From: Thermoleophilales bacterium
Lineage (GTDB): Bacteria > Actinomycetota > Thermoleophilia > Solirubrobacterales > 70-9
DNA: 64,000 nucleotides
Direction: 5' to 3'
Assembly: GCA_020636955.1 (NCBI GenBank)
Contig: JACJWY010000013.1
Location: forward strand, 1 to 64,000
Of the stretch, positions 7,879-14,786 are shown in pieces. Positions within the stretch are counted from its first letter, which is position 1; every line of letters begins with the position of its first letter. Under the pieces are notes generated by a model. The model was not told the DNA's origin, did no database searches, and saw only the letters and a list, made by a program, of their open reading frames with translations. The position numbers were made by a program, and so were the translations under genes.

Positions 7879-8562
7879 TCAGGTGCCGACGCCCGACCAA
7901 GCGAGGTCGAAGGCCTGGTTGGCGACTTCGGCGATGTCGCTGCCGGGTCGTGTGCCTTCGGCCACGGCCTCGAGGACGGTCGAGGCCGAGAACATCACTC
8001 CGGCCAGCAGCACGGCCGCGCAGACCGGGATCGGGGCACCGGCCTTCACCTCGCCGCGCTTTTGGCCTTCGACCAGCAGGCCCGCCATCAGAACGGCGAG
8101 CGGCAGCTCTCCCTCGCCGAGTATTGCTGCGAAGCGGGCCGGGTGCCTCAGGACCTCGGCCAGCATCTCGGCATGGAACCGGGGGCTGATGCGTGGCTCC
8201 ATGATCAGCAGGATCACGGTCCGGGCACTGTCCCGGATCGAAGCCGAATCGTCAGATACTGCCTCGTCGAAGGCGGGGCGGAGGTGTTCGCGGAAGTTTC
8301 GGGCCGACTCATGCAGGAAGATGTCTTCCTTGCGCGGGAAGTACCTGAAGAAGGTGCCCCAGCTGGTGCCGGCCTCGGCGACGATGTTCTCCACGCGGGA
8401 CTCTTCGATCCCCTTGCTGTCGATTTCCCGGATCGCCGCTTCGTAGAGCCGGTCGCGGACTTCTATGCCGCGTTGCTGCTTGGGAACCGCGCCCAGACCG
8501 ACGCCGCCGACGAGGACGCTCTCGGGGATGGGCGGGGTGACATCTGTAGCTGCATTGGACAT
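7879..8562 (-). CDS. TetR-family transcriptional regulator
   Basis: A 227-residue regulator. After a ~28-residue N-terminal extension comes the TetR DNA-binding domain: RDRLYEAAIREIDSKGIEESRVENIVAEAGTSWGTFFRYFPRKEDIF. The helix-turn-helix is around residues 58-80, with the FFRYF signature just after the recognition helix. The C-terminal ~130 residues are the all-helical ligand/dimerisation domain, whose ligand cannot be predicted. An inverted repeat GGTGAT-N4-ATCACC at 8571-8586, eight bases before the ATG, is a good autoregulatory operator candidate. Its targets are not obvious: the next gene downstream is a tRNA-Leu, and the gene upstream is the LAGLIDADG-like gene on the same strand, 275 bases away. 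Confidence 0.93.
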   Translation of the reverse strand: MSNAATDVTPPIPESVLVGGVGLGAVPKQQRGIEVRDRLYEAAIREIDSKGIEESRVENIVAEAGTSWGTFFRYFPRKEDIFLHESARNFREHLRPAFDEAVSDDSASIRDSARTVILLIMEPRISPRFHAEMLAEVLRHPARFAAILGEGELPLAVLMAGLLVEGQKRGEVKAGAPIPVCAAVLLAGVMFSASTVLEAVAEGTRPGSDIAEVANQAFDLAWSGVGT

Positions 8563-8570
8563 GGCTGAAA

Positions 8571-8586
8571 GGTGATTCGCATCACC
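8571..8586. promoter_or_regulatory. Candidate TetR operator
   Basis: A perfect inverted repeat GGTGAT-TCGC-ATCACC lies 8 bases upstream of the TetR regulator start. Its size and symmetry match TetR-family operators. Direct autoregulation is inferred from position only. Confidence 0.5.
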
Positions 8587-8773
8587 ATTATTGCCTTGCC
8601 GGGGGACGGGGCAGGTTCCCCATGCCCCGTCGCAACGGGGTGTCCCGGCGTTTTGCCCTCACCAACCGACAACTTGACTTGCCTGAAGTCTTGAGTGAGC
8701 TACCCAACTATGAACAACCCCGAATGCTGCTTCCTGGTTTGTGCCGCCCTCATAGAGGTAGCACGCCGGTCCG

Positions 8774-8824
8774 CCAGACCCTGATCCGGACGGAGTCTCC
8801 CCGGATGGGCCCCAGACCCTGATC
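8774..8824. repeat. 13-base direct repeat beside the LAGLIDADG gene
   Basis: CCAGACCCTGATC occurs at 8774-8786 and again at 8812-8824, just outside the 3' end of the LAGLIDADG-like gene. The rest of the 8563-8836 interval holds the TetR operator, a small CCCCGT/ACGGGG hairpin (8625-8640) and nothing else recognisable. Confidence 0.6.
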
Positions 8825-8836
8825 GCGAGCTGATAT

Positions 8837-9604
8837 TTACGCCTTCGGCCCGATAAATTCATCGAGTATCGCGACGCTGGTCCGGTGAGAGATCGAGATG
8901 TTCCGCCAGTTTGACCGGCTCCACTGGGTCCCCAATCGGTCACAGGTCCGGCAGAAGATCGCCTGGATCTCGGCCGAGTAGTTGGTGAAGAAGTAACGTG
9001 GATACGAGTACTCCTTCGGACCGTCCTTCAGCATCATCTTGAAGGTGTTCATGCACCGGGAACCGTTCGAATGAATCAACCCCCGCAGAAAAGCCGTCGG
9101 ATGCTCATCCACGATCTCGACCTGCCAAGCCACCAACTCGATCTTCCGGTCCAGCTTGCTCCCCGGCCCATGCTGAGGGAAGAAAAGTGGCCACTCTTTC
9201 CAGTAGGACACGACGTGAACTCCACGAGTTCCTTTCGCGCGGGTTAGCGCCGGCGGTCGGGGACAGAACTCATAGACCGCCCCGAATGCGGCTTCCAGGA
9301 TGTCGGAGTAGTTGGCATCGCAGGCGATGACCAGAGAGTGGGTTCGTGCGTGATCTCTCACGCATCCATCGCCCAAATAGAGGCCGAGGAGATAGGCGTA
9401 AGTCTCGCGGCGAGAATCGGGCCATACTTCCGGACGGAACTCATAGGGAGTCGGGTCGACTGGAAATCCGTGCTTGCGCCAACGGTTGACCGTGCTTCGG
9501 TCGACTCCTAATCTCTCGGCGATACGGGAAACCGACCAGCCGTCCTCGAGAAGATCTCTGGCCTCATTTCTCACTCGTGGGGGCAGCCTGGAAGGCACGA
9601 ACAT
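8837..9604 (-). CDS. HTH plus LAGLIDADG homing-endonuclease-like protein
   Basis: A 255-residue protein with an N-terminal helix-turn-helix of the resolvase/Hin type (residues ~14-42, SVSRIAERLGVDRSTVNRW). A LAGLIDADG-like core follows: AYLLGLYLGDGCV around residue 70 and a second copy FLRGLIHSNGSR around residue 170. Each P-motif ends in or near the acidic metal position; the first has Asp, the second has Asn where Asp is usual. Such free-standing proteins are found scattered in actinobacteria and may cut or bind DNA. It is not inside an intron or intein here: the neighbours are intact tRNA genes. The start codon lies within a perfect 16-base palindrome that matches the LexA SOS box. Codons look less GC-biased than those of neighbouring genes, suggesting transfer. 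Confidence 0.8.
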   Translation of the reverse strand: MFVPSRLPPRVRNEARDLLEDGWSVSRIAERLGVDRSTVNRWRKHGFPVDPTPYEFRPEVWPDSRRETYAYLLGLYLGDGCVRDHARTHSLVIACDANYSDILEAAFGAVYEFCPRPPALTRAKGTRGVHVVSYWKEWPLFFPQHGPGSKLDRKIELVAWQVEIVDEHPTAFLRGLIHSNGSRCMNTFKMMLKDGPKEYSYPRYFFTNYSAEIQAIFCRTCDRLGTQWSRSNWRNISISHRTSVAILDEFIGPKA

Positions 9605-9612
9605 ATGTTCGT
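9597..9612. promoter_or_regulatory. Consensus-type SOS (LexA) box
   Basis: ACGAACATATGTTCGT is a perfect 16-base palindrome containing CGAACATATGTTCG. This matches the LexA/DinR operator pattern CGAAC-N4-GTTCG known from Gram-positive bacteria. It straddles the ATG (9602-9604) of the LAGLIDADG-like gene, so bound LexA would block its transcription. No other gene starts nearby except tRNA-Trp, 73 bases away on the other strand. Confidence 0.75.
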
Positions 9613-9684
9613 ATCAGGATCGGATGCCGCAAGCACCGTGCGGACATGCTCCTCCGACTTTAAGGCGCTAGGATCAGATCTTCC

Positions 9685-9757
9685 GGGGTGCTAGCTCAAC
9701 TGGGAGAGCAGCGGCCTCCAAAGCCGAAGGTTCCAGGTTCGAGTCCTGGGCGCCCCG
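9685..9757 (+). tRNA. tRNA-Trp (anticodon CCA)
   Basis: Cloverleaf with acceptor GGGGTGC/GCGCCCC (one G-U), D-arm GCTC/GAGC, anticodon loop CTCCAAA, and T-arm CCAGG-TTCGAGT-CCTGG, with discriminator G. It is the first of three plus-strand tRNA genes. Confidence 0.95.
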
Positions 9758-9827
9758 CTTCCCGGACCGGTTTGTGTTGGATCAAGACCGGGAACCGGCC
9801 CCTATAATCCGTGGCCGTATTTCCCAC

Positions 9828-9898
9828 GCGGGTGAGGTGTATCGGTTGCACAGGAGCCTTCCAAGCTCCTAGGGCGGGTTCGACTCCCGTCACCCGCT
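9828..9898 (+). tRNA. tRNA-Gly (anticodon UCC)
   Basis: Perfect GCGGGTG/CACCCGC acceptor stem, anticodon loop CTTCCAA between GGAGC/GCTCC, T-arm with TTCGACT, discriminator T. A TATAAT sequence at 9803-9808 upstream may be its own -10 element, though no well-spaced -35 is seen. Confidence 0.95.
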
Positions 9899-9969
9899 TC
9901 ACTCGACCACAGACGGCCGTTTCACGCCGCCCCGCCGACCCTTCTCCCGCTAGAGTCCCCGATCACGCA

Positions 9970-10043
9970 CGGGGCGTGGCGCAGTTTGGTAGCGCATTCG
10001 ACTGGGGGTCGAAAGGTCGCTGGTTCAAATCCAGTCGCCCCGA
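9970..10043 (+). tRNA. tRNA-Pro (anticodon GGG)
   Basis: Perfect CGGGGCG/CGCCCCG acceptor stem, D-arm GCGC/GCGC, anticodon loop CTGGGGG between TTCGA/TCGAA, T-arm GCTGG-TTCAAAT-CCAGT, discriminator A. The following 150 bases (10044-10194) show no gene. Confidence 0.95.
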
Positions 10044-10194
10044 TTGACCCCGGTCCGGTACCGGGGAGTCGCCGAAGACGAAGAGAAGGCGGCCGAGGCT
10101 GACCACGTGATCGGCAACCATTCGGAGATCCTCGAACTGCTCGTTTGAAATTGCGACTGCCGTTCCCGGTGATGATCGAACCGGGAATCGAGGG

Positions 10195-10878
10195 TCAGAC
10201 GAGTTCGACCGAAACAGAACTGCCGCCGTTGAGCTCAGCCCGATAGCGGTCCCCGGTTGAAACCGGGGCGGGAGGGACCGCCGCCCCGGTGATCACGATG
10301 TCCCCCGGCCGGATCAGGTCCCCGACGAGGTCGGCCTGATCGGCCAGCGCGGCGACGACCGCCGGGAGATCACCGATCAGCTCGCGGGGGTTAGAGGGCC
10401 CGGCCATCTCATGGTTCGCGGTCACCGTGATGCGAACGTCTTCCAGTTCATCCTCAGCGAGTTCCGTGAATTCGCCGAGCAGGACATGGCGGTGGAATAT
10501 GTTGCCGGCGAGGACTTCCTCCAGGCTTTCGATCGGTCCAAGGTCAACCAGCTCGATTGCGGCGGCGACTGCGCCGATCGCCCCGAGTGCCTTTTCGGCA
10601 GTCGTACCCGGGCCGAGTTCCTTGTCGACCCGCACCGCCACCTCGGACTCGATCAGGGGCATGCCCCAACCGCTGATCTTCACCCGCGAGCCGGAATCAA
10701 CCTGCGTAGAGGTGGTCAGGAACCCTGCCAGCGGCTGGCTCGTGCCTATCGCGGACATTGCTGGTTCGGTGCCGAATCCTGCCTTCCAGCCCAGTCTCCG
10801 GGCCTCGGTCAGCGCATCTGCATTGAGTATCGCTTGACGCCGCATGCCTTCGATGATTCGCTCGTCGTCCCGGTTCAT
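10195..10878 (-). CDS. 2-keto-4-pentenoate hydratase / FAH-superfamily enzyme
   Basis: A 227-residue member of the MhpD-like branch of the fumarylacetoacetate hydrolase superfamily. Members hydrate 2-hydroxypenta-2,4-dienoate or decarboxylate 4-oxalocrotonate in meta-cleavage of aromatics. Seen: an N-terminal helical region with GWKAGFGT, IGTSQPLAGFLT (the usual lysine-glycine region), the metal-binding acidic stretch LIESEVAVRV (E-x-E), AAAIELVDLGP, and the C-terminal RPGDIVITGAAVPPAPVSTGD turn. No other aromatic-degradation genes lie nearby, so the substrate is open. The ATG at 10878 has a GGAGAG-like site upstream. It is followed on the same strand by nothing coding up to the tRNA-Pro gene. 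Confidence 0.85.
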   Translation of the reverse strand: MNRDDERIIEGMRRQAILNADALTEARRLGWKAGFGTEPAMSAIGTSQPLAGFLTTSTQVDSGSRVKISGWGMPLIESEVAVRVDKELGPGTTAEKALGAIGAVAAAIELVDLGPIESLEEVLAGNIFHRHVLLGEFTELAEDELEDVRITVTANHEMAGPSNPRELIGDLPAVVAALADQADLVGDLIRPGDIVITGAAVPPAPVSTGDRYRAELNGGSSVSVELV

Positions 10879-10919
10879 CTCTCCCCTTCGGCGGGTTCAG
10901 CCTGGTCCGGCCAAGTCAA

Positions 10920-11642
10920 TCAGACCCCGAGCGCGAGGCTGAGCGCCACCATCAGCGGGATTGAGACGGCGAGGCCGACGAAGGTCTGGCGCGGGCTTTC
11001 GACCCAGGCGTCGGGCAGGATCTCGATCAGGGTCAGGGCCAGCATCGCGCCCGCGGCGAAGCCGAAGGACACCGGCAGCAGGGCGGAGATCTCCTGAACG
11101 AGCAGGTAGGCGATGACCGCTCCGATCGGTTGCGGGACACTGCTGGCGACCGCCATCCAGAACTGCCTGTTGCCGGATGCACCGGCGGCGGCGAGAGGAA
11201 TCGCGACGCTGGTGCCTTCGGGGATGTTCTGGATCGAGATCGCGATCACAACGAAGATTCCGAGCTGTGCGGGATCCGCCTCGTAGGCCGTGCCGACCGC
11301 GAAACCTTCAGGGAGGCTATGGACCAGCAGCACCAGGAAAACGAGCAGGCCGGTACTGCCTCCTGCCCGGCTGAAGTCTCGGGGCAGGTGGTTCAGGTAA
11401 CGGCGGGCGACCATGAGGAAGGCGATCCCGATCAGCACTCCGCCGGCGACTTCGGCCACCGTACCCCGGTCCAGGGCGGGCATGATCAGGCCCATCACCG
11501 AGGCGACCCCCATGACGCCGCCGGCGATTCCCAGGAGCAGCGGCACCATCGACCTGGCCCGGTTGCCGAGCAGCATGACCGGGATCGCCCCGATCCCGGT
11601 GGCGAGCGCAGTAACGCTGGCGAGGATTATCAGTTCGATCAA
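10920..11642 (-). CDS. ZIP-family metal transporter
   Basis: A ~240-residue membrane protein of the ZIP (Zn/Fe transporter, GufA-like) family. Eight hydrophobic segments can be traced. The two signature helices carry the metal ligands: VLLVHSLPEGFAVG (His-Ser-x-Pro-Glu-Gly) and ISIQNIPEGTSVAIPL (Asn-x-Pro-Glu-Gly). A loop with His-Leu-Pro lies before them. Members move zinc, iron or manganese down-gradient through the cytoplasmic membrane. A longer frame exists to 11822, but it overlaps the divergent SnoaL-like gene. The TTG at 11640-11642 is chosen since it directly precedes the first helix (LIELIILASVTALATG); no good ribosome site is visible. The divergent start at 11689 leaves a 46-base shared promoter region. 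Confidence 0.88.
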   Translation of the reverse strand: MIELIILASVTALATGIGAIPVMLLGNRARSMVPLLLGIAGGVMGVASVMGLIMPALDRGTVAEVAGGVLIGIAFLMVARRYLNHLPRDFSRAGGSTGLLVFLVLLVHSLPEGFAVGTAYEADPAQLGIFVVIAISIQNIPEGTSVAIPLAAAGASGNRQFWMAVASSVPQPIGAVIAYLLVQEISALLPVSFGFAAGAMLALTLIEILPDAWVESPRQTFVGLAVSIPLMVALSLALGV

Positions 11643-11688
11643 GCTGGGGTTAGGGTAGGCGCATGAGAGCGAAGGAGAGTCGAGCCGG

Positions 11689-12075
11689 GTGAGCGGTACC
11701 GAGATCATCCTTCCGGAGATCGGGAAGAACTCGCCACGGCAGGTCTGGCTGAGGGATTTCAACGTCGCCTTCATCGAAGGCGACATCGAGAAGACCCTGC
11801 AGTTCGTCGCGGAGGATGTCACCTGGGAGCTGGTCGGCGAGGGAACGATCGAGGGCCGTGAAGGAATGCGGGCCTGGCTTCAGTCGATGGCGGGCAAGAA
11901 TGCCCGGCGGGTCGAGTTCAAGCTGTTCATCACACAAGGCCGCAGCGCTGCGGTCAACGGCAGCTACGAGATGGAAAGTGGTTCGAAGTTCGAGTTCTGC
12001 GACATCTACGAGTTCGCCAGCGTCAGCAGCGACAGTCCGATCACCGACTACACCTCATATGTGGTGAGGGTCTGA
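11689..12075 (+). CDS. SnoaL-like (NTF2-fold) protein
   Basis: A 128-residue protein of the SnoaL-like/NTF2 superfamily: a cone-shaped alpha+beta pocket used by small isomerases, cyclases and stress proteins. Seen: an N-terminal helix (VWLRDFNVAFIEGDIEKTLQFVAEDVTWELVGEGTIEG compressed here as the family's helix then VTWELVG strand), an REGMRAWLQSM helix, and later strands ending TDYTSYVVRV. No catalytic residue set can be named. GTG at 11689 is preceded by GAAGGAG about 13 bases upstream. A nine-codon open frame starting ATG at 11663 ends by overlapping this GTG, so translational coupling is possible. The gene 10 bases downstream is probably in the same transcript. Confidence 0.75.
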   Translation: MSGTEIILPEIGKNSPRQVWLRDFNVAFIEGDIEKTLQFVAEDVTWELVGEGTIEGREGMRAWLQSMAGKNARRVEFKLFITQGRSAAVNGSYEMESGSKFEFCDIYEFASVSSDSPITDYTSYVVRV

Positions 12076-12085
12076 AGGGGCCGGG

Positions 12086-12577
12086 GTGGAACTCAAGCCG
12101 AAGAAGCCGGACAATCCTGAAAAGGACCGCAAGAACGACTTCGAACGGATCCACGGGGATCACCTGCGGTCGTTGCTCGAATCGGGCGAGAGCCTGCTCG
12201 GCGTGGCCGCGGTCAACTGGCAGCGCAGCATGTTCAAGCAGACGGTCAGCGCCCTCGGGGTCACCGAACACCGGCTGATCATTCAGCCACTTGACCGCAA
12301 AAGCCGGGCGGCGACCGAGGCTCCGACCTTCATTCGCAAGGAGGAGATAGCCAGGGGCAGCTACGGCGGCGGGGGAGGCATGGGCAGCTCTCCGACCTCG
12401 CTGATCATGGATTCCGTCTCGATCGAAGTGAAGCTGAAAACCTCCGGTGGGGAGAAGTTCAAGATCCTCCTCATGACCGGGGAAGGCGTCTTCGGTGGCT
12501 TGGCCGGCGGGCCGTCCCAGCGCAATGGCGCCGAAGCTCTGATCGGCTTCCTCGAAGGAGCCGGGCAGTCGATCTGA
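12086..12577 (+). CDS. Small soluble protein, PH-like domain suspected
   Basis: A 163-residue protein with no signal peptide and no membrane segment. I do not recognise a named family. The middle (ESLLGVAAVNWQRSMFKQTVSALGVTEHRLIIQPLD) has the layout of bacterial PH-like domains, where a short strand is followed by a T-x-x-R-L phrase. A glycine-rich loop (YGGGGGMGSS) follows, then strands (VSIEVKLKTSGGEKFKILLM). The start GTG at 12086 follows AGGGGCCGGG and lies 10 bases after the SnoaL-like gene, suggesting a two-gene operon. Function unknown. Confidence 0.6.
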   Translation: MELKPKKPDNPEKDRKNDFERIHGDHLRSLLESGESLLGVAAVNWQRSMFKQTVSALGVTEHRLIIQPLDRKSRAATEAPTFIRKEEIARGSYGGGGGMGSSPTSLIMDSVSIEVKLKTSGGEKFKILLMTGEGVFGGLAGGPSQRNGAEALIGFLEGAGQSI

Positions 12578-12582
12578 GCTAA

Positions 12583-12605
12583 ATACCTGTATCCCGATCA
12601 GGTAT
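12583..12605. promoter_or_regulatory. Inverted repeat upstream of peroxiredoxin
   Basis: ATACCTG at 12583-12589 and CAGGTAT at 12599-12605 form a perfect 7-base inverted repeat with a 9-base spacer. A -10-like TATAGT lies at 12621-12626. The layout resembles operators of Rrf2-family (IscR/NsrR-like) redox regulators; the regulator is not in the window. Confidence 0.5.
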
Positions 12606-12658
12606 ATGGGTCATATTGGCTATAGTTGCTTCACTGTCGATTTCTAAGGAGAACAAGC

Positions 12659-13318
12659 ATGGCCCTAAAGCTGGGACAGGAAGCACCGAATTTCACAGCC
12701 GAGACCACCGAGGGAACGATCGATTTCCACGACTGGATCGGCGACTCCTGGGCGGTCCTCTTTTCGCATCCGAAGGACTTCACCCCGGTCTGCACCACCG
12801 AGCTCGGATACATGGCAAATGCCAAACCGGCCTTTGACGAGCGCGGGGTCAAGATCATCGGCCTCTCGGTCGACCCGCTCGACAAGCACGAGGACTGGGC
12901 CAGGGATATCGAGGAGACTCAGGGCACGGCCCCGAACTACCCGCTGATCTCGGACGCCAATTTCGAGATCTCGAAGGCCTACGGAATGCTCGGTGCCGAA
13001 GTCGAGGGCGACGCCGCCGACCGCACCCCGGCCGACAACCAGACGGTCCGCAACGTCTTCGTGATTGGCCCGGACAAGAAGGTCAAGCTGATCCTCGTCT
13101 ACCCGATGACGACCGGCCGGAACTTCGATGAGGTTCTCCGGGTGATTGACTCGCTGCAGCTGACCGCTAACCACAAGGTCGCCACTCCGGCCAACTGGAA
13201 GAAGGGCGACGACGTGATCATCGCCGGCTCGGTCAACAACGAGCAGGCCAAGGAGATCTTCGGCGACTGGGAAGAGCCCAAGCCCTACATTCGCATCGTC
13301 CCCGAGCCGACCGCCTGA
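12659..13318 (+). CDS. 1-Cys peroxiredoxin (Prx6 type)
   Basis: A 219-residue thioredoxin-fold peroxidase of the Prx6/AhpC-TSA family, reducing H2O2 and alkyl hydroperoxides. The peroxidatic cysteine lies in FTPVCTTELGYM (about residue 45). There is no resolving cysteine in the C-terminal half, as expected for the 1-Cys class. The C-terminal 1-cysPrx domain (VATPANWKKGDDVIIAGSV...) is complete, and the length is typical. The start is ATG at 12659 with AAGGAG at 12646-12651; a longer frame from 12626 lacks such a site. The upstream inverted repeat at 12583-12605 suggests redox control. The reductant is unknown; mycothiol or thioredoxin systems are possible. Confidence 0.95.
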   Translation: MALKLGQEAPNFTAETTEGTIDFHDWIGDSWAVLFSHPKDFTPVCTTELGYMANAKPAFDERGVKIIGLSVDPLDKHEDWARDIEETQGTAPNYPLISDANFEISKAYGMLGAEVEGDAADRTPADNQTVRNVFVIGPDKKVKLILVYPMTTGRNFDEVLRVIDSLQLTANHKVATPANWKKGDDVIIAGSVNNEQAKEIFGDWEEPKPYIRIVPEPTA

Positions 13319-13322
13319 CCGG

Positions 13323-14633
13323 CTAGAAGGCGAAGCGCACCTGGCCTCCCCGCTTCGGGGAGGAGGTGATAAATCTCGATACGGTCGGCTCGTCCGGGCC
13401 CACGGGGAGCAGAACCCCCGCCCGGGCGACCGCCCGCATCACTATCTCCATTTCGGCCATTGCGAACTGCATGCCGATGCAGCGCCGCACTCCGCCACCG
13501 AACGGGAACCAGGTGTAAGTGCCCGGCTTGACGCCGTCCCAGCGCTCAGGCTTGAAGGCGAGCGGGTCGGGATAGATGTCCTCGCGGCGCTGCACCAGAT
13601 AGATGGAGGGGGCGAGCACGTCGCCTTCACCGAACTGGTACCCGCCGATCTCGATCGGCTCCATCACCCGGCGCAGGACGAAATCCAGGACCGGTCTCAG
13701 GCGGAGGGCCTCCTGGGAGACCCAGCGGGCGTATTCGCCCTCGCCGGAAACGGCCTCCTCGTGCAGGTGCTCGGTTCCGTTCTCGATCCTGGTCAGCCGT
13801 TCGAATGCCCAGGCCAGGGCGGTCGCCGTGGTTTCGTGACCGGCGACTATCAAGGTGACGAGTTCGTCGCGGATTTCGACGTCGGTCATCGGCTGGCCGT
13901 CTTCGTCCCGCGCCAGCAGCAGCATCGAGAGGATGTCGTGGCGATCCTCGAGGTCGTCGGCCTCGCGTCTTTCGGCGATCAATCCATAGATCCCGCGGTC
14001 AAGCGGGGCCAGGGCTGGCTTGTACATCGCCTTGATCGGCCGGCTGCGGGGACCCAGCACCGACGAAAGGGCGAGCCGGTAGCCCTTGCCGATCCATTCG
14101 AGCAGCTCGCGAGTTGCCTTGCCGAGCTGGTCGTGCTGCTCGCCGGTCGAAGCGGTTCCGAGAACGAGCTCGAGGATGACCTCGAGGGCAATCTTCTGGC
14201 TGGTCTCCCTCATGTGGAAGCTTTCGCCCTTTGGAACCTGCGCGACCACTTCCTCGGAGATCCGCTCCATCGCGGCGGTCTGGGCGGCCAGCTTCTCGCC
14301 ATGGAAGGATGGCAAGAGCAGCTTGCGCTGGCGCATGTGCTCGGACTCGTCGAGCAACAGAACCGAATGCTCGCCCAGGGCTGTGGCAAGGATTTCATTC
14401 CCTTTGCCGGCGTGAAGCGCAGTCGGAGACGCGGTGAAAACTTCCTTGACCTGATCCGGGTGGGCGAAGAAGTAGAAGTTCCCGCGGTTGATGTTCATTC
14501 CGAACGCATCACCGTATTTGGCGCGCGATTCGTCAAAGATGCTGTTCTTCGCGGTCGAGACCTTCCAGATCTGGGAGATCATCGACTCGTCAACCATGGG
14601 CGGAACCCGGCGCGCAGTGGCGGTAGAAGTCAT
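13323..14633 (-). CDS. Cytochrome P450
   Basis: A 436-residue soluble bacterial-type cytochrome P450 monooxygenase. Seen in order: the I-helix oxygen-activation motif VAGHETTATALAW (Ala/Gly-Gly-x-Glu-Thr-Thr around residue 265), the K-helix ExxR in SQEALRLRP, and the PERW meander (FKPERWDG). The haem-binding loop FPFGGGVRRCIGMQFA has the axial cysteine at about residue 385. Ferredoxin partners are not in the window and the substrate is unknown. Some sequence features (LLPSFHGEKLAAQ) recall CYP110/CYP135-like actinobacterial P450s; this is only a hint. The gene ends four bases from the convergent peroxiredoxin stop and is divergent from the NO reductase gene. Confidence 0.95.
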   Translation of the reverse strand: MTSTATARRVPPMVDESMISQIWKVSTAKNSIFDESRAKYGDAFGMNINRGNFYFFAHPDQVKEVFTASPTALHAGKGNEILATALGEHSVLLLDESEHMRQRKLLLPSFHGEKLAAQTAAMERISEEVVAQVPKGESFHMRETSQKIALEVILELVLGTASTGEQHDQLGKATRELLEWIGKGYRLALSSVLGPRSRPIKAMYKPALAPLDRGIYGLIAERREADDLEDRHDILSMLLLARDEDGQPMTDVEIRDELVTLIVAGHETTATALAWAFERLTRIENGTEHLHEEAVSGEGEYARWVSQEALRLRPVLDFVLRRVMEPIEIGGYQFGEGDVLAPSIYLVQRREDIYPDPLAFKPERWDGVKPGTYTWFPFGGGVRRCIGMQFAMAEMEIVMRAVARAGVLLPVGPDEPTVSRFITSSPKRGGQVRFAF

Positions 14634-14651
14634 GGGATCAGCCTAATTGAA

Positions 14652-14669
14652 TGACAACGCCTCGTGTCA
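14652..14669. promoter_or_regulatory. Inverted repeat in the P450 / NO reductase divergent region
   Basis: TGACA-N8-TGTCA, with flanking GAA and CATTC, forms an imperfect larger palindrome 18 bases from the P450 start and about 120 bases ahead of the NO reductase start. It could bind a nitric-oxide or redox regulator; the match to any named consensus is weak. Confidence 0.3.
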
Positions 14670-14786
14670 CATTCGATTCCGTAGTTCTCCACATGGAAAT
14701 TGCCCACTTCAGGTGTTAGAAGGACAGGGAGGAGCATTCGTCCCAGTCCAGATTCGCTCGGGAGGGCGAACTGCGGAAGGAGATCC

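Noticed and set aside
11663..11692. Nine-codon open frame ahead of the SnoaL-like gene as a separate gene
   Set aside because: It is too short to support as a peptide gene; at most it is a coupling leader, noted under the downstream gene.
13761..14654. A ~300-codon plus-strand frame inside the P450 gene
   Set aside because: The P450 on the other strand has all its motifs; this is a codon-bias shadow.
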